From Deltaproteobacteria bacterium (GTDB lineage Bacteria > Desulfobacterota_B > Binatia > UBA9968), in assembly GCA_022545745.1 (NCBI GenBank), contig JACZQL010000061.1:1-7036 (forward strand): a stretch of 7,036 nucleotides of DNA. Direction: 5' to 3'. The position numbers and the translations under genes are program-made. The notes beneath the pieces were generated by a model. The model worked only from the letters and a program-made list of their open reading frames with translations. It was not told the origin of the DNA and ran no database searches. Positions 1-6,424 of the stretch are shown here, piece by piece (the stretch's first letter is position 1; the number at the start of each line of letters is the position of its first letter).

Positions 1-2
1 GG

Positions 3-326
3 AGAGGGGCAGTAGGTTCCCCCAGAAGGCAGGAAAAGGGGAGGGCAGGCGAAAGGGATTGGATAGGAAATTTTTTGGCTACCATTTTCTTGGTGGCCTG
101 TTTGGTGAGTCTTGCCCTGGTTCACGTGTGGTTACGTCTCCAGGTGATACACCTTGGATACGTTCTTTCCACTACCAGCAAGCTGCAGGGCCAACTGGAG
201 CAGGTGAACCGTGAGCTTAAGCTAGAACTTGCGACCTTGACCTCACCCGATCGGTTGGAAGAATTGGCCCGTTCACGTCTGGGACTGAGGGAGCCCGAGC
301 AGGGTCAGGTGGTGATTCTCCCATGA
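3..326 (+). CDS. ftsL: Cell division protein FtsL (5'-truncated by window edge)
   Basis: Small bitopic membrane protein of the FtsQLB subcomplex, which links early divisome proteins to the FtsWI synthase. The frame is open from base 3, giving at least 107 residues. Numbered from there, a basic cytoplasmic tail (about 1-20, rich in Arg/Lys) precedes one membrane helix (about 22-41), then 'HVWLRLQVIHLGY', a coiled-coil stretch (about 52-79) and a conserved-looking tail ending 'GQVVILP'. The only usual start codon in the window is TTG at 75, with AGGAA at 65-69 five bases upstream. That start would leave 83 residues and no cytoplasmic tail, so I infer that the true start lies upstream of the window. 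The stop overlaps the next gene's ATG (ATGA, 323-326), indicating translational coupling. Identity rests on small size, topology, motif and position before ftsI; FtsL sequences are weakly conserved in general. An upstream rsmH is expected but not seen. Confidence 0.85.
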   Translation, partial: RGAVGSPRRQEKGRAGERDWIGNFLATIFLVACLVSLALVHVWLRLQVIHLGYVLSTTSKLQGQLEQVNRELKLELATLTSPDRLEELARSRLGLREPEQGQVVILP

Positions 327-2278
327 AGGGGAGTTCTAAAGTGATTAGGTCCCGGCTAGTATTGGCTGGGGCCGTTTTTTTAATGATGTTTCTGGCGGTG
401 GGCCTACGTGCGTTCCAGCTCCAGATTATTCAAGGGGAAAAACTCAAACGGCTGGGGGAAAGACAACGTCTTCAAGAGTGGACCGTCCTGCCAAAGCGCG
501 GCTCGATTTTGGATCGAAATGGGGAGCCCCTGGCCATTAGCCTTGAAGCTCAGTCTGTCTATGTCAGGCCTCGGCGTTTAAAGGACCCAGAACGGGCGGC
601 TGCCCAGTTGGCCAAGGCCCTGGGGATGAGACAAAAGCAGTTACGACGAAGGCTAAAAACAGAAAAACCTTTTGTATGGGTCAAACGCCAGGTGACACCC
701 AGAGAGGTTCAAAGGGTTCGGACCCTCAGATTGGCAGGGGTAGGGATGTATTACGAACCGAAGCGGTATTATCCCCATGGGCGGCTTGCGGGACAGATGA
801 TTGGTTTTGTAGGAAGTGATTCCCAGGGGCTTGAAGGCGTTGAGGGGTATTACGATAAATTCATCCGCGGTGAGTTCGGCTCGTCGGTCGTGGAGCAGGA
901 TGCACTTGGGCGCAAAGTGATGGTGCAGGGAGTGGAGAGACTTGAGGTCCCCCCGGGGGCGGACATCCACCTCACGCTGGACGCCTCTATCCAGAGTTTA
1001 GTGGAAAAGCAATTGGAGGCCACCGTAACCAGGTTTCGGGCAAAGGCGGGGACGGCTGTTCTTGTGAAACCTTTCACGGGGGAAGTCTTGGCCATGGCCA
1101 ACTTTCCATTCTTTAATCCAAACAGCTTTACCCGGTTTCCTTCCCATCGGTGGCGCAATCGGTCCGTGACGGATAGTTTCGAGCCGGGATCAACCTTCAA
1201 GGTCATTGGGGCCGCTGCTGCTCTGGATGAGGGGATAGTAGGCAAGGAAGATCTTTTTTATTGTGAGCTGGGTCGATATTCCTATGGGGGTCGAGTCATC
1301 CGAGACGAGAAAAAGCACGGGTGGCTGACCCTGGACAAGATCATGAAATATTCCAGCAATATCGGGCTCACAAAGGTGGTAGATAAGCTAAAGAAGGACA
1401 GGTATTTTAAATACATTCAAAAGTTTGGGTTTGGCCAGTTAACGGGAATCGATTTGCCCGGGGAAGCCAAGGGGCTGGTTCGCTCTCCCTCTCGGTGGAC
1501 TCGCGTGGATCTGGCAGCCCACGCCTTTGGGCAGGGCATTGCTGTGACTCCTGTTCAGCTGGTCATGGCCTATGCTGCCATCGCCAATGGTGGATTCCTC
1601 ATGCGACCTTACGTGGTGCGGCGTGTTGTCGACTCCGAGGGGAAAGTCCTCGTGGAACATGAATCCCATGTGGTGCGTCGCGTCATCTCGGAGAAAACGG
1701 CACGTGAATTGACGTCGATTTTGACCGGGGTTGTCAGTGACGGGGGGACAGGTGTCCGGGCAGGGATGGAGGGGTTTCAGGTGGCGGGGAAAACTGGGAC
1801 CGCACAGAAGCCAGATTTGATCAACGGCGGGTATATACCCGAGAAGAGAATCGCCTCCTTTGTGGGTTTTGTTCCAGCGGAGGATCCCCGGATAGTCCTA
1901 TTGGTGTTGCTGGATGAGCCGGAGGTGAGCGTCTATGGGGGTGTGGTGGCAGCACCGCTGTTTCGCGATATCGCCCGTGGCACCTTGCGGCATCTGGGAA
2001 TCGGGCCTCAATGGCGAGCCACCATGCCATTACCTGTGGTCAGCAGACCGAAAATGGTGCGGGTGGAGGATGAGACCGCGGCAGTGCCGAGGAGAAAGAG
2101 GGCCTTTGGGTTTCCAAATTTCCAAGGCTTGAGCATGCGCGAGGCGGTGACGAGGGCCAGTGCGCTAAAGCTTCAGGTTACGGTTCGTGGGCATGGCTAC
2201 GTGGTGGGGCAGTCTCCGGCCCCTGGCTCAGGTTGGCGTCATGGCAGCACCCTGACCCTGACTCTGAAGGATGGCTAA
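323..2278 (+). CDS. ftsI: Septal peptidoglycan transpeptidase, class B PBP (FtsI/PBP3, SpoVD-like) with PASTA domain
   Basis: DD-transpeptidase that cross-links septal peptidoglycan with FtsW; a beta-lactam target, anchored in the inner membrane with a periplasmic catalytic domain. The 651 residues read: a short basic cytoplasmic start, one membrane helix (about 11-28), a PBP dimerisation/pedestal region beginning 'KRGSILDRNGEPLA' (58-71), and the transpeptidase domain (about 240-555). Active-site motifs are complete: SxxK at S290-T-F-K293 (nucleophile S290), SxN at S344-S-N346, and KTG at 490-492 followed by TA. After a proline/arginine-rich linker, residues about 596-650 ('FPNFQGLSMREAV...') look like one PASTA domain, as in SpoVD and some deltaproteobacterial FtsI proteins. 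The ATG at 323 overlaps the ftsL stop and has GGTG at 311-314 upstream. A GTG at 341 (residue 7) with GGGGAG at 328-333 is a possible alternative start. The length is somewhat greater than E. coli FtsI, explained by the PASTA tail. Confidence 0.95.
   Translation: MKGSSKVIRSRLVLAGAVFLMMFLAVGLRAFQLQIIQGEKLKRLGERQRLQEWTVLPKRGSILDRNGEPLAISLEAQSVYVRPRRLKDPERAAAQLAKALGMRQKQLRRRLKTEKPFVWVKRQVTPREVQRVRTLRLAGVGMYYEPKRYYPHGRLAGQMIGFVGSDSQGLEGVEGYYDKFIRGEFGSSVVEQDALGRKVMVQGVERLEVPPGADIHLTLDASIQSLVEKQLEATVTRFRAKAGTAVLVKPFTGEVLAMANFPFFNPNSFTRFPSHRWRNRSVTDSFEPGSTFKVIGAAAALDEGIVGKEDLFYCELGRYSYGGRVIRDEKKHGWLTLDKIMKYSSNIGLTKVVDKLKKDRYFKYIQKFGFGQLTGIDLPGEAKGLVRSPSRWTRVDLAAHAFGQGIAVTPVQLVMAYAAIANGGFLMRPYVVRRVVDSEGKVLVEHESHVVRRVISEKTARELTSILTGVVSDGGTGVRAGMEGFQVAGKTGTAQKPDLINGGYIPEKRIASFVGFVPAEDPRIVLLVLLDEPEVSVYGGVVAAPLFRDIARGTLRHLGIGPQWRATMPLPVVSRPKMVRVEDETAAVPRRKRAFGFPNFQGLSMREAVTRASALKLQVTVRGHGYVVGQSPAPGSGWRHGSTLTLTLKDG
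2267..2271 (+). promoter_or_regulatory. Shine-Dalgarno site for murE
   Basis: AAGGA lies inside the last codons of ftsI, nine bases before the ATG at 2281. It supports that ATG over the in-frame TTG at 2233, which would overlap ftsI by 46 bases and add 16 residues unlike the usual MurE start. Confidence 0.6.
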
Positions 2279-2280
2279 GG

Positions 2281-3816
2281 ATGTGGCTTAAGAATCTTCT
2301 TGAGACGGGTGAAGTGGAAGAGGTGCAGGGAGGCTTGACCCAACCTGTCGAGGGTTTGGCATACGATTCTAGAAAGGTAAGGCAAGGAGACGTCTTTTTT
2401 GCCGTTCCAGGTGCGTACGCCGATGGACATGATTTTGTGGACCAGGCCGTGGAGCAGGGGGCTGTGGCCGTGGTGGTAGAACGAAGGGTGTCTGTCCCAC
2501 CGGAGGTGACCTGGGTTCGAGTCCAAAATGTGAGGCGGACCATGGGACAGTGGGCCGATGCCTTTTATGCCCATCCCAGCCGCCGCATGGTTTTAGTCGG
2601 TGTCACAGGAACCAATGGGAAGACAACGGTCACCTATCTCCTCGAGTCCATTTTCGCAGCCGCAGGCATGCCATGTGGAATCATCGGCACCATCAATTAT
2701 CGGTTTCGCAATCAGACCTTTCCGGCTCCCTATACGACCCCAGAATCCGTGGACCTTCAAAGGCTTCTTGCGGAAATGGCGCAGGCAGGGACCCAGTCCA
2801 TGGGGATGGAGGTCTCGTCCCATGCCTTAGCAATGGAACGGGTGAGGGGAATTGATTTTGACGGAGCGCTGTTTACGAACCTCTCACATGACCATCTCGA
2901 TTTTCACGGAGACATGGACCAGTATTTTTTTACCAAGAGCAGGCTTTTTACCGATTATCTCACCGAGAGTTCGAAAGCGAAGAAATTTGCGGTCATTCAT
3001 GGAGCGGACCCGCGTGGCCCTGAGCTTTTGGAAAAGGTGTGCGGGAGCGGGCTTGAGGTGGTGAGCTATGGGTGTAGCCGAGAATGGGATATCCATCCGG
3101 TGGAATTCAAAAGCAATCTGGACGGTATAAGGGGAAGGATTCGAATCAAGGATCAGGAGCTCGACTTTTCCACGGGTCTCATTGGGACGCCCAATCTGGA
3201 AAATATTTTGGGAGCCGTTGGGGTCGGTTTCGCCTTGGGCATACCCATCAAAATAATCGCAAAGGGTGTCGCTAGGTTGGATTCGGTTCCTGGGAGGTTG
3301 GAGAGAATCAGCAATTCTTTGGGTATTACGGTATTGGTGGATTATGCCCATACCCCTGATGCCCTGGAGAAGGTGCTCCAAGCCTTAGGCCCAATGACTC
3401 AAGGTCGTCTCATTACCCTCTTTGGTTGTGGTGGTGATCGAGATCGGGGAAAGAGACCGGTCATGGGTGAAATCGCCGCCCGATACAGTGATCTGGTGGT
3501 CCTCACATCAGACAATCCTCGGACGGAGGATCCCATTCAAATCCTGGGGGAAGTGGAAGAGGGAATCCAAAGAACGGGCACGAGGAAATTTCCAATTTCA
3601 AATCTCAAATCTCAGATTGGCGGCGAAGAGAAAGGCTACTGGGTGGAACCCGATCGGCGCGCCTCTATTCGATTGGCTCTTTCCTTGGCGCGCGCGGGTG
3701 ACCTGATCCTCATCGCGGGGAAGGGGCATGAAGACTATCAGATCCTGGGCAAGAGGCGAATTCACTTTGACGACCGAGAGGTGGTCCGAGAGGAATTGAA
3801 GCGACTGACGGCATGA
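2281..3816 (+). CDS. murE: UDP-MurNAc-L-Ala-D-Glu:meso-diaminopimelate ligase MurE
   Basis: Cytoplasmic ATP-dependent ligase that adds the third stem-peptide residue to UDP-MurNAc-L-Ala-D-Glu. The 511 residues show the three Mur ligase domains. The N-terminal UDP-binding part has 'YDSRKV' (28-33). The ATPase domain has the P-loop GTNGKTT (110-116), 'YTTPES' (151-156), 'EVSSHAL' (177-183), 'LSHDHLDFHG' (201-210) and K219 in 'TKSRLF', the expected carbamylated lysine. The C-terminal domain has 'DYAHTPD' (354-360), DNPR (411-414) and 'GKGHE' (480-484). DNPR is the established signature for meso-DAP rather than L-Lys, so the wall is predicted to be DAP-type. The ATG at 2281 follows the ftsI stop by two bases and has a good Shine-Dalgarno site. 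Odd point: residues about 434-450, between DNPR and the 'PDRR' motif, are longer than I expect for the family and are encoded by an AT-rich period-7 repeat. All catalytic motifs remain intact, so the enzyme is probably active. Confidence 0.97.
   Translation: MWLKNLLETGEVEEVQGGLTQPVEGLAYDSRKVRQGDVFFAVPGAYADGHDFVDQAVEQGAVAVVVERRVSVPPEVTWVRVQNVRRTMGQWADAFYAHPSRRMVLVGVTGTNGKTTVTYLLESIFAAAGMPCGIIGTINYRFRNQTFPAPYTTPESVDLQRLLAEMAQAGTQSMGMEVSSHALAMERVRGIDFDGALFTNLSHDHLDFHGDMDQYFFTKSRLFTDYLTESSKAKKFAVIHGADPRGPELLEKVCGSGLEVVSYGCSREWDIHPVEFKSNLDGIRGRIRIKDQELDFSTGLIGTPNLENILGAVGVGFALGIPIKIIAKGVARLDSVPGRLERISNSLGITVLVDYAHTPDALEKVLQALGPMTQGRLITLFGCGGDRDRGKRPVMGEIAARYSDLVVLTSDNPRTEDPIQILGEVEEGIQRTGTRKFPISNLKSQIGGEEKGYWVEPDRRASIRLALSLARAGDLILIAGKGHEDYQILGKRRIHFDDREVVREELKRLTA
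3586..3618 (+). repeat. AT-rich period-7 repeat inserted in frame in murE
   Basis: A 33-base AT-rich patch in otherwise GC-richer coding sequence. From 3592 it reads as four 7-base units: CCAATTT, CAAATCT, CAAATCT, CAGATTG (the last base is 3619). AATCT at 3601-3605 and AGATT at 3614-3618 are an inverted pair. Read in the murE frame it gives 'KFPISNLKSQI' (residues 436-446), in a surface-loop region between conserved motifs. Its length of 11 codons keeps the frame. I recall similar peptide strings of the 'ISNLKSQI' type in unrelated proteins from other genomes, which would fit a dispersed short repeat, but this cannot be confirmed here. No second copy is present in the window. Confidence 0.6.
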
Positions 3817-3826
3817 ATTGTTTTTT

Positions 3827-5236
3827 ATGGGGTGGACCAGGGAAGAGATCCTCGTAGCGACGGGTGGAAAGGTGGTGCGCAGCGGGAAGGAGTCCGTCTA
3901 CGGCGACGTCGTTACCGATTCTCAGGGGGCCAGAAGGCGATCCGTTTTTGTGGCTCTAGAAGGAAGGCGAGTTGACGGGCACCAGTTCTTGGACGATGCC
4001 CTGCGCCATGGCGCGAGTTGTCTCGTGGTTCACAGAAGGGCCGGTGACCGACGGCTCAAAAAAAAAGATATGACGGTGATCAAAGTGGCGGATACCCTCA
4101 AGGCCCTTGGGGACTTGGCCCACTATCGTCGACAAAGGGTTGCTCCAAAGGTTTTGGCCATCACGGGTTCCAATGGAAAGACCACTACAAAAGAAATGGT
4201 GGCATCTATTTTTCAATTCGCGACGATTCAGGGGACGCGGTTGCGGGGGAAGATTTTAAAGACTGAAGGAAACTACAATAACCTGGTGGGTTTACCTCTG
4301 ACGCTTCTCCGTCTCACAGGTCGGGAAAAAGTCGCTGTGGTGGAATTGGGAACGAGTCAGCCAGGGGAAATACGGCAACTGACGGAAATTGCTGAACCCG
4401 ACATCGGCATCATCACGTCAGTGGCACCGGCTCACTTGACCGGACTCAACACCCTTGCAGGTGTGGCTCGAGAGAAAGGGGAACTCTTCCGGCGAATGCA
4501 TCCCCGGGGGGTAGCCATCGTGAACCTGGACGATCCATGGACTCGGCATTTGGGGAAGGGCTTCAAGGGGCGGAAGATTACCTACGGGAAAAGCGGAGAG
4601 GTGAGAGGGGAGAGGTTCAGGGCCCTCGGAGAGAGAGGAATGGAGTTTACCCTAAGGGCCGGCGGTGGCAGGCGGCGGGTCAGGCTTCGGCTCCCTGGAG
4701 TGCACAACCTTTCCAACGCTCTCGGCGCGGCGGCCATGGCCTACGGCCTGGGAGCGGACCTGGAGGCCATGAGCAAGGGACTGGAAGCCGTTCGGCCCAT
4801 GCCCATGCGCATGGCCATTGAGAGAGTAAAAGGGGTGGGAATCATTAACGATGCCTACAATGCCAATCCCGCCTCCATGGACGCAGCTCTAAGGGCGCTG
4901 ACTGGCGTTGAATGCAAAGGGGAAAGGGTGGCCGTCCTAGGAGATATGCTGGAGCTGGGAAGGGAGGCGGGGAAGAGGCACTATGAGTTGGGCCAGGCGG
5001 TTGCGCGGTGCCGAGTGGACCGGCTCTACCTGCTGGGCCAATTTGCTGCCCAGGTGAAGGAAGGGGCACTCAAGGAGGGGATGGATGATGAGCGGGTGAG
5101 GATCGGAAAAAATTACCGAGACCTTGCAAGGATGATTCGAAGAAAAACGAAGAGAGGGGATTGGCTTTTGTTCAAAGGCTCGCGTGGAATCGGTATGGAG
5201 AAGGTTTTGGCTGCATTTAGGGTGCTGGGAGATTAA
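3827..5236 (+). CDS. murF: UDP-MurNAc-tripeptide:D-Ala-D-Ala ligase MurF
   Basis: Cytoplasmic ATP-dependent ligase that adds D-Ala-D-Ala to UDP-MurNAc-tripeptide, finishing the soluble precursor. With the ATG at 3827 it has 469 residues, normal for MurF. Motifs in order are the N-terminal 'DSQGARRRSVFVAL' region (31-44), P-loop GSNGKTT (114-120), 'TEGNYNNLVGLPLTLL' (147-161), 'ELGTSQPGEI' (173-182, where many homologues have NH in place of SQ), 'EKGEL' (216-220), 'NDAYNANPASM' (341-351), GDMLELG (372-378) and 'FKGSRG' (449-454). An in-frame TTG at 3818 would add 'MFF'. I chose ATG because 'MGWTREEI' matches the usual MurF beginning. Neither start has a clear Shine-Dalgarno site, so initiation probably depends on coupling to murE, whose stop is 10 bases upstream. 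Residues about 129-141 look longer than the corresponding segment in homologues I remember. A run of nine A's (4058-4066) encodes Lys-Lys-Lys without breaking the frame. Confidence 0.96.
   Translation: MGWTREEILVATGGKVVRSGKESVYGDVVTDSQGARRRSVFVALEGRRVDGHQFLDDALRHGASCLVVHRRAGDRRLKKKDMTVIKVADTLKALGDLAHYRRQRVAPKVLAITGSNGKTTTKEMVASIFQFATIQGTRLRGKILKTEGNYNNLVGLPLTLLRLTGREKVAVVELGTSQPGEIRQLTEIAEPDIGIITSVAPAHLTGLNTLAGVAREKGELFRRMHPRGVAIVNLDDPWTRHLGKGFKGRKITYGKSGEVRGERFRALGERGMEFTLRAGGGRRRVRLRLPGVHNLSNALGAAAMAYGLGADLEAMSKGLEAVRPMPMRMAIERVKGVGIINDAYNANPASMDAALRALTGVECKGERVAVLGDMLELGREAGKRHYELGQAVARCRVDRLYLLGQFAAQVKEGALKEGMDDERVRIGKNYRDLARMIRRKTKRGDWLLFKGSRGIGMEKVLAAFRVLGD
5227..5231 (+). promoter_or_regulatory. 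Shine-Dalgarno site for mraY (supports TTG start)
   Basis: GGGAG lies within the last murF codons, eight bases before the TTG at 5240. With the family-typical N-terminus that follows, it supports TTG as the real start codon. Confidence 0.6.
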
Positions 5237-5239
5237 ATC

Positions 5240-6316
5240 TTGCTTTTCCATTTGCTCTATCCTCTTCATACTTCCTATTCGGTCTTTAATGTCTTTCGCT
5301 ACATTACCTTTCGTGCAGCCTTGGCGGCACTGATGGCCCTTGCACTCTCTTTTCTCATCGGTCCCTACTTGATTCGCTTGCTGACGGCGAAGCAAATCGG
5401 TCAACCCATTCGTGAGGACGCCCCTGCCAGCCATACCGCCAAGGCCGGTACCCCCACCATGGGAGGAACTCTAATTATCTTGGCCCTGGTCTTTTCGACC
5501 CTTCTTCTTGCCGATATTGGAAATGTCTATGTCTTGCTGGCCCTCTTTGTGACCCTGGGCTTTGGGGTGATTGGATTCGTGGACGACACGTTAAAACTCA
5601 GACGCAAGAGCAGTAAAGGGCTTACCATGACCACCAAACTGCTGTGCCAGATTGGCGTGGCCTTGGCGGCTGTCACCATCCTCTACATGCAACCTACATT
5701 TAATAGCGTTGTAGGAATTCCATTTTTCAAGAACCTGCGTCCCGACATCGGAATCTGGTACATCCCCTTCGCGGTTCTCGTGATTGTGGGTACCTCCATT
5801 GCCGTTAACCTGACCGACGGCTTGGACGGCTTAGCCATTGGTCCTGTCATGGTGGCTGCAGCAACCTATGCCCTCATTGTCTATGTGACGGAGCACATTA
5901 AATTCGCCGAATACCTTCAGATTCCCTACGTGGGACAAGTGGGGGAGCTTGCCATATTCTGTGCGGCGATGGTGGCATCGGGTTTAGGCTTTCTCTGGTT
6001 CAATACCTACCCGGCACAAATGTTTATGGGAGATGTGGGTTCCCTTGCCCTCGGGGCCGCGTTGGGGATCGTTGCGGTCATGGCCAAAAATGAAATCCTG
6101 CTGCTCATCGTGGGAGGGGTCTTTGTGGCCGAGGCCCTCTCGGTCATATTTCAAGTCTTCTCTTTCAAGTTCAGAGGGAAAAGGGTCTTTCTAATGGCAC
6201 CCATTCATCACCACTACGAGCTCAAGGGATGGCCCGAACCTCAGATCATCGTTCGATTTTGGATTATATCGATTATTTGTGCGTTGTTAGGGCTGAGCAC
6301 ACTGAAACTTAGATGA
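5240..6316 (+). CDS. mraY: Phospho-N-acetylmuramoyl-pentapeptide transferase MraY
   Basis: Integral membrane enzyme that transfers phospho-MurNAc-pentapeptide from UDP to undecaprenyl phosphate, making lipid I on the cytoplasmic face. Its 358 residues are close to the E. coli length, with about ten hydrophobic helices. Signature motifs are 'KAGTPTMGG' (68-76), the Mg-binding pair D115-D116 in 'FVDDTLKL', 'NLTDGLDGLA' with D193 and D196 (190-199), 'FMGDVGS' with D265 (262-268) and the HHH motif 'PIHHHYELKGW' (321-331, H323-H325). The start is TTG: the product begins 'MLFHLLYPLH', almost the standard proteobacterial-type MraY N-terminus, and no ATG lies nearby in frame. It begins three bases after the murF stop, with the Shine-Dalgarno site inside murF. 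The next gene is 108 bases downstream, unlike the tight joins elsewhere in this cluster. Confidence 0.98.
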   Translation: MLFHLLYPLHTSYSVFNVFRYITFRAALAALMALALSFLIGPYLIRLLTAKQIGQPIREDAPASHTAKAGTPTMGGTLIILALVFSTLLLADIGNVYVLLALFVTLGFGVIGFVDDTLKLRRKSSKGLTMTTKLLCQIGVALAAVTILYMQPTFNSVVGIPFFKNLRPDIGIWYIPFAVLVIVGTSIAVNLTDGLDGLAIGPVMVAAATYALIVYVTEHIKFAEYLQIPYVGQVGELAIFCAAMVASGLGFLWFNTYPAQMFMGDVGSLALGAALGIVAVMAKNEILLLIVGGVFVAEALSVIFQVFSFKFRGKRVFLMAPIHHHYELKGWPEPQIIVRFWIISIICALLGLSTLKLR

Positions 6317-6320
6317 GGAG

Positions 6321-6410
6321 ACCGTTTCGCTACTTATGGTCGCTTTTTACGACGGCGTCCCAAGGGGATTGGCAAAGGTCATTGGTGGGAATGCCTAGTA
6401 GCGAATCCGT
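6321..6410 (+). repeat. Imperfect inverted repeat bounding a foldable segment in the mraY-murD gap
   Basis: 6321-6334 and 6397-6410 are inverted copies matching at 12 of 14 positions, including nine consecutive base pairs (TTCGCTACT at 6326-6334 with AGTAGCGAA at 6397-6405). The 62 bases between can form three small hairpins: GTCG/CGAC (6339-6342 with 6350-6353), TCCC/GGGA (6358-6361 with 6365-6368), and GG-T-CATT/AATGCC (6377-6383 with 6390-6395, one bulged T, loop GGTGGG). As RNA this would be a four-way junction ending 14 bases before the murD ATG. It could be a leader affecting murD translation, a small MITE-like element (no clear target-site duplication found) or chance. No T-run follows, so it is not a standard terminator. 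Base pairing was read by eye and no energy was calculated. Confidence 0.4.
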
Positions 6411-6424
6411 AATGGACTCGAAGG

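Noticed and set aside
850..1245. 131-codon minus-strand open frame inside ftsI
   Set aside because: It lies wholly antisense to the strongly conserved transpeptidase region. The product shows no known motif, so it is a shadow of the real gene.
2233..2280. Upstream TTG start extending MurE by 16 residues
   Set aside because: It would overlap ftsI by 46 bases in another frame. The added residues do not resemble a MurE N-terminus, and ATG 2281 has a good Shine-Dalgarno site.
2884..3381. 165-codon minus-strand open frame inside murE
   Set aside because: It is antisense to the MurE ATPase and C-terminal regions, with no motif and no ribosome site noticed. It is a shadow frame.
4937..5434. 165-codon minus-strand open frame across the murF-mraY junction
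   Set aside because: Both + strand genes are conserved throughout the overlap, and the antisense peptide shows no recognisable domain.
6369..6401. Possible promoter for murD (TTGGCA as -35)
   Set aside because: At 17-base spacing the -10 position reads TGCCTA, a poor match, and the better TAGTAG lies too far away. The bases are also part of the inverted-repeat structure.
6321..6410. Rho-independent terminator after mraY
   Set aside because: The stems are separated by a long interior and no T-run follows the right arm. murD continues on the same strand directly afterwards.
6414..6424. TTCGAGTCC on the minus strand, resembling a tRNA T-loop
   Set aside because: The flanking five bases do not pair as a T stem, and no acceptor, D or anticodon arms can be found around it.
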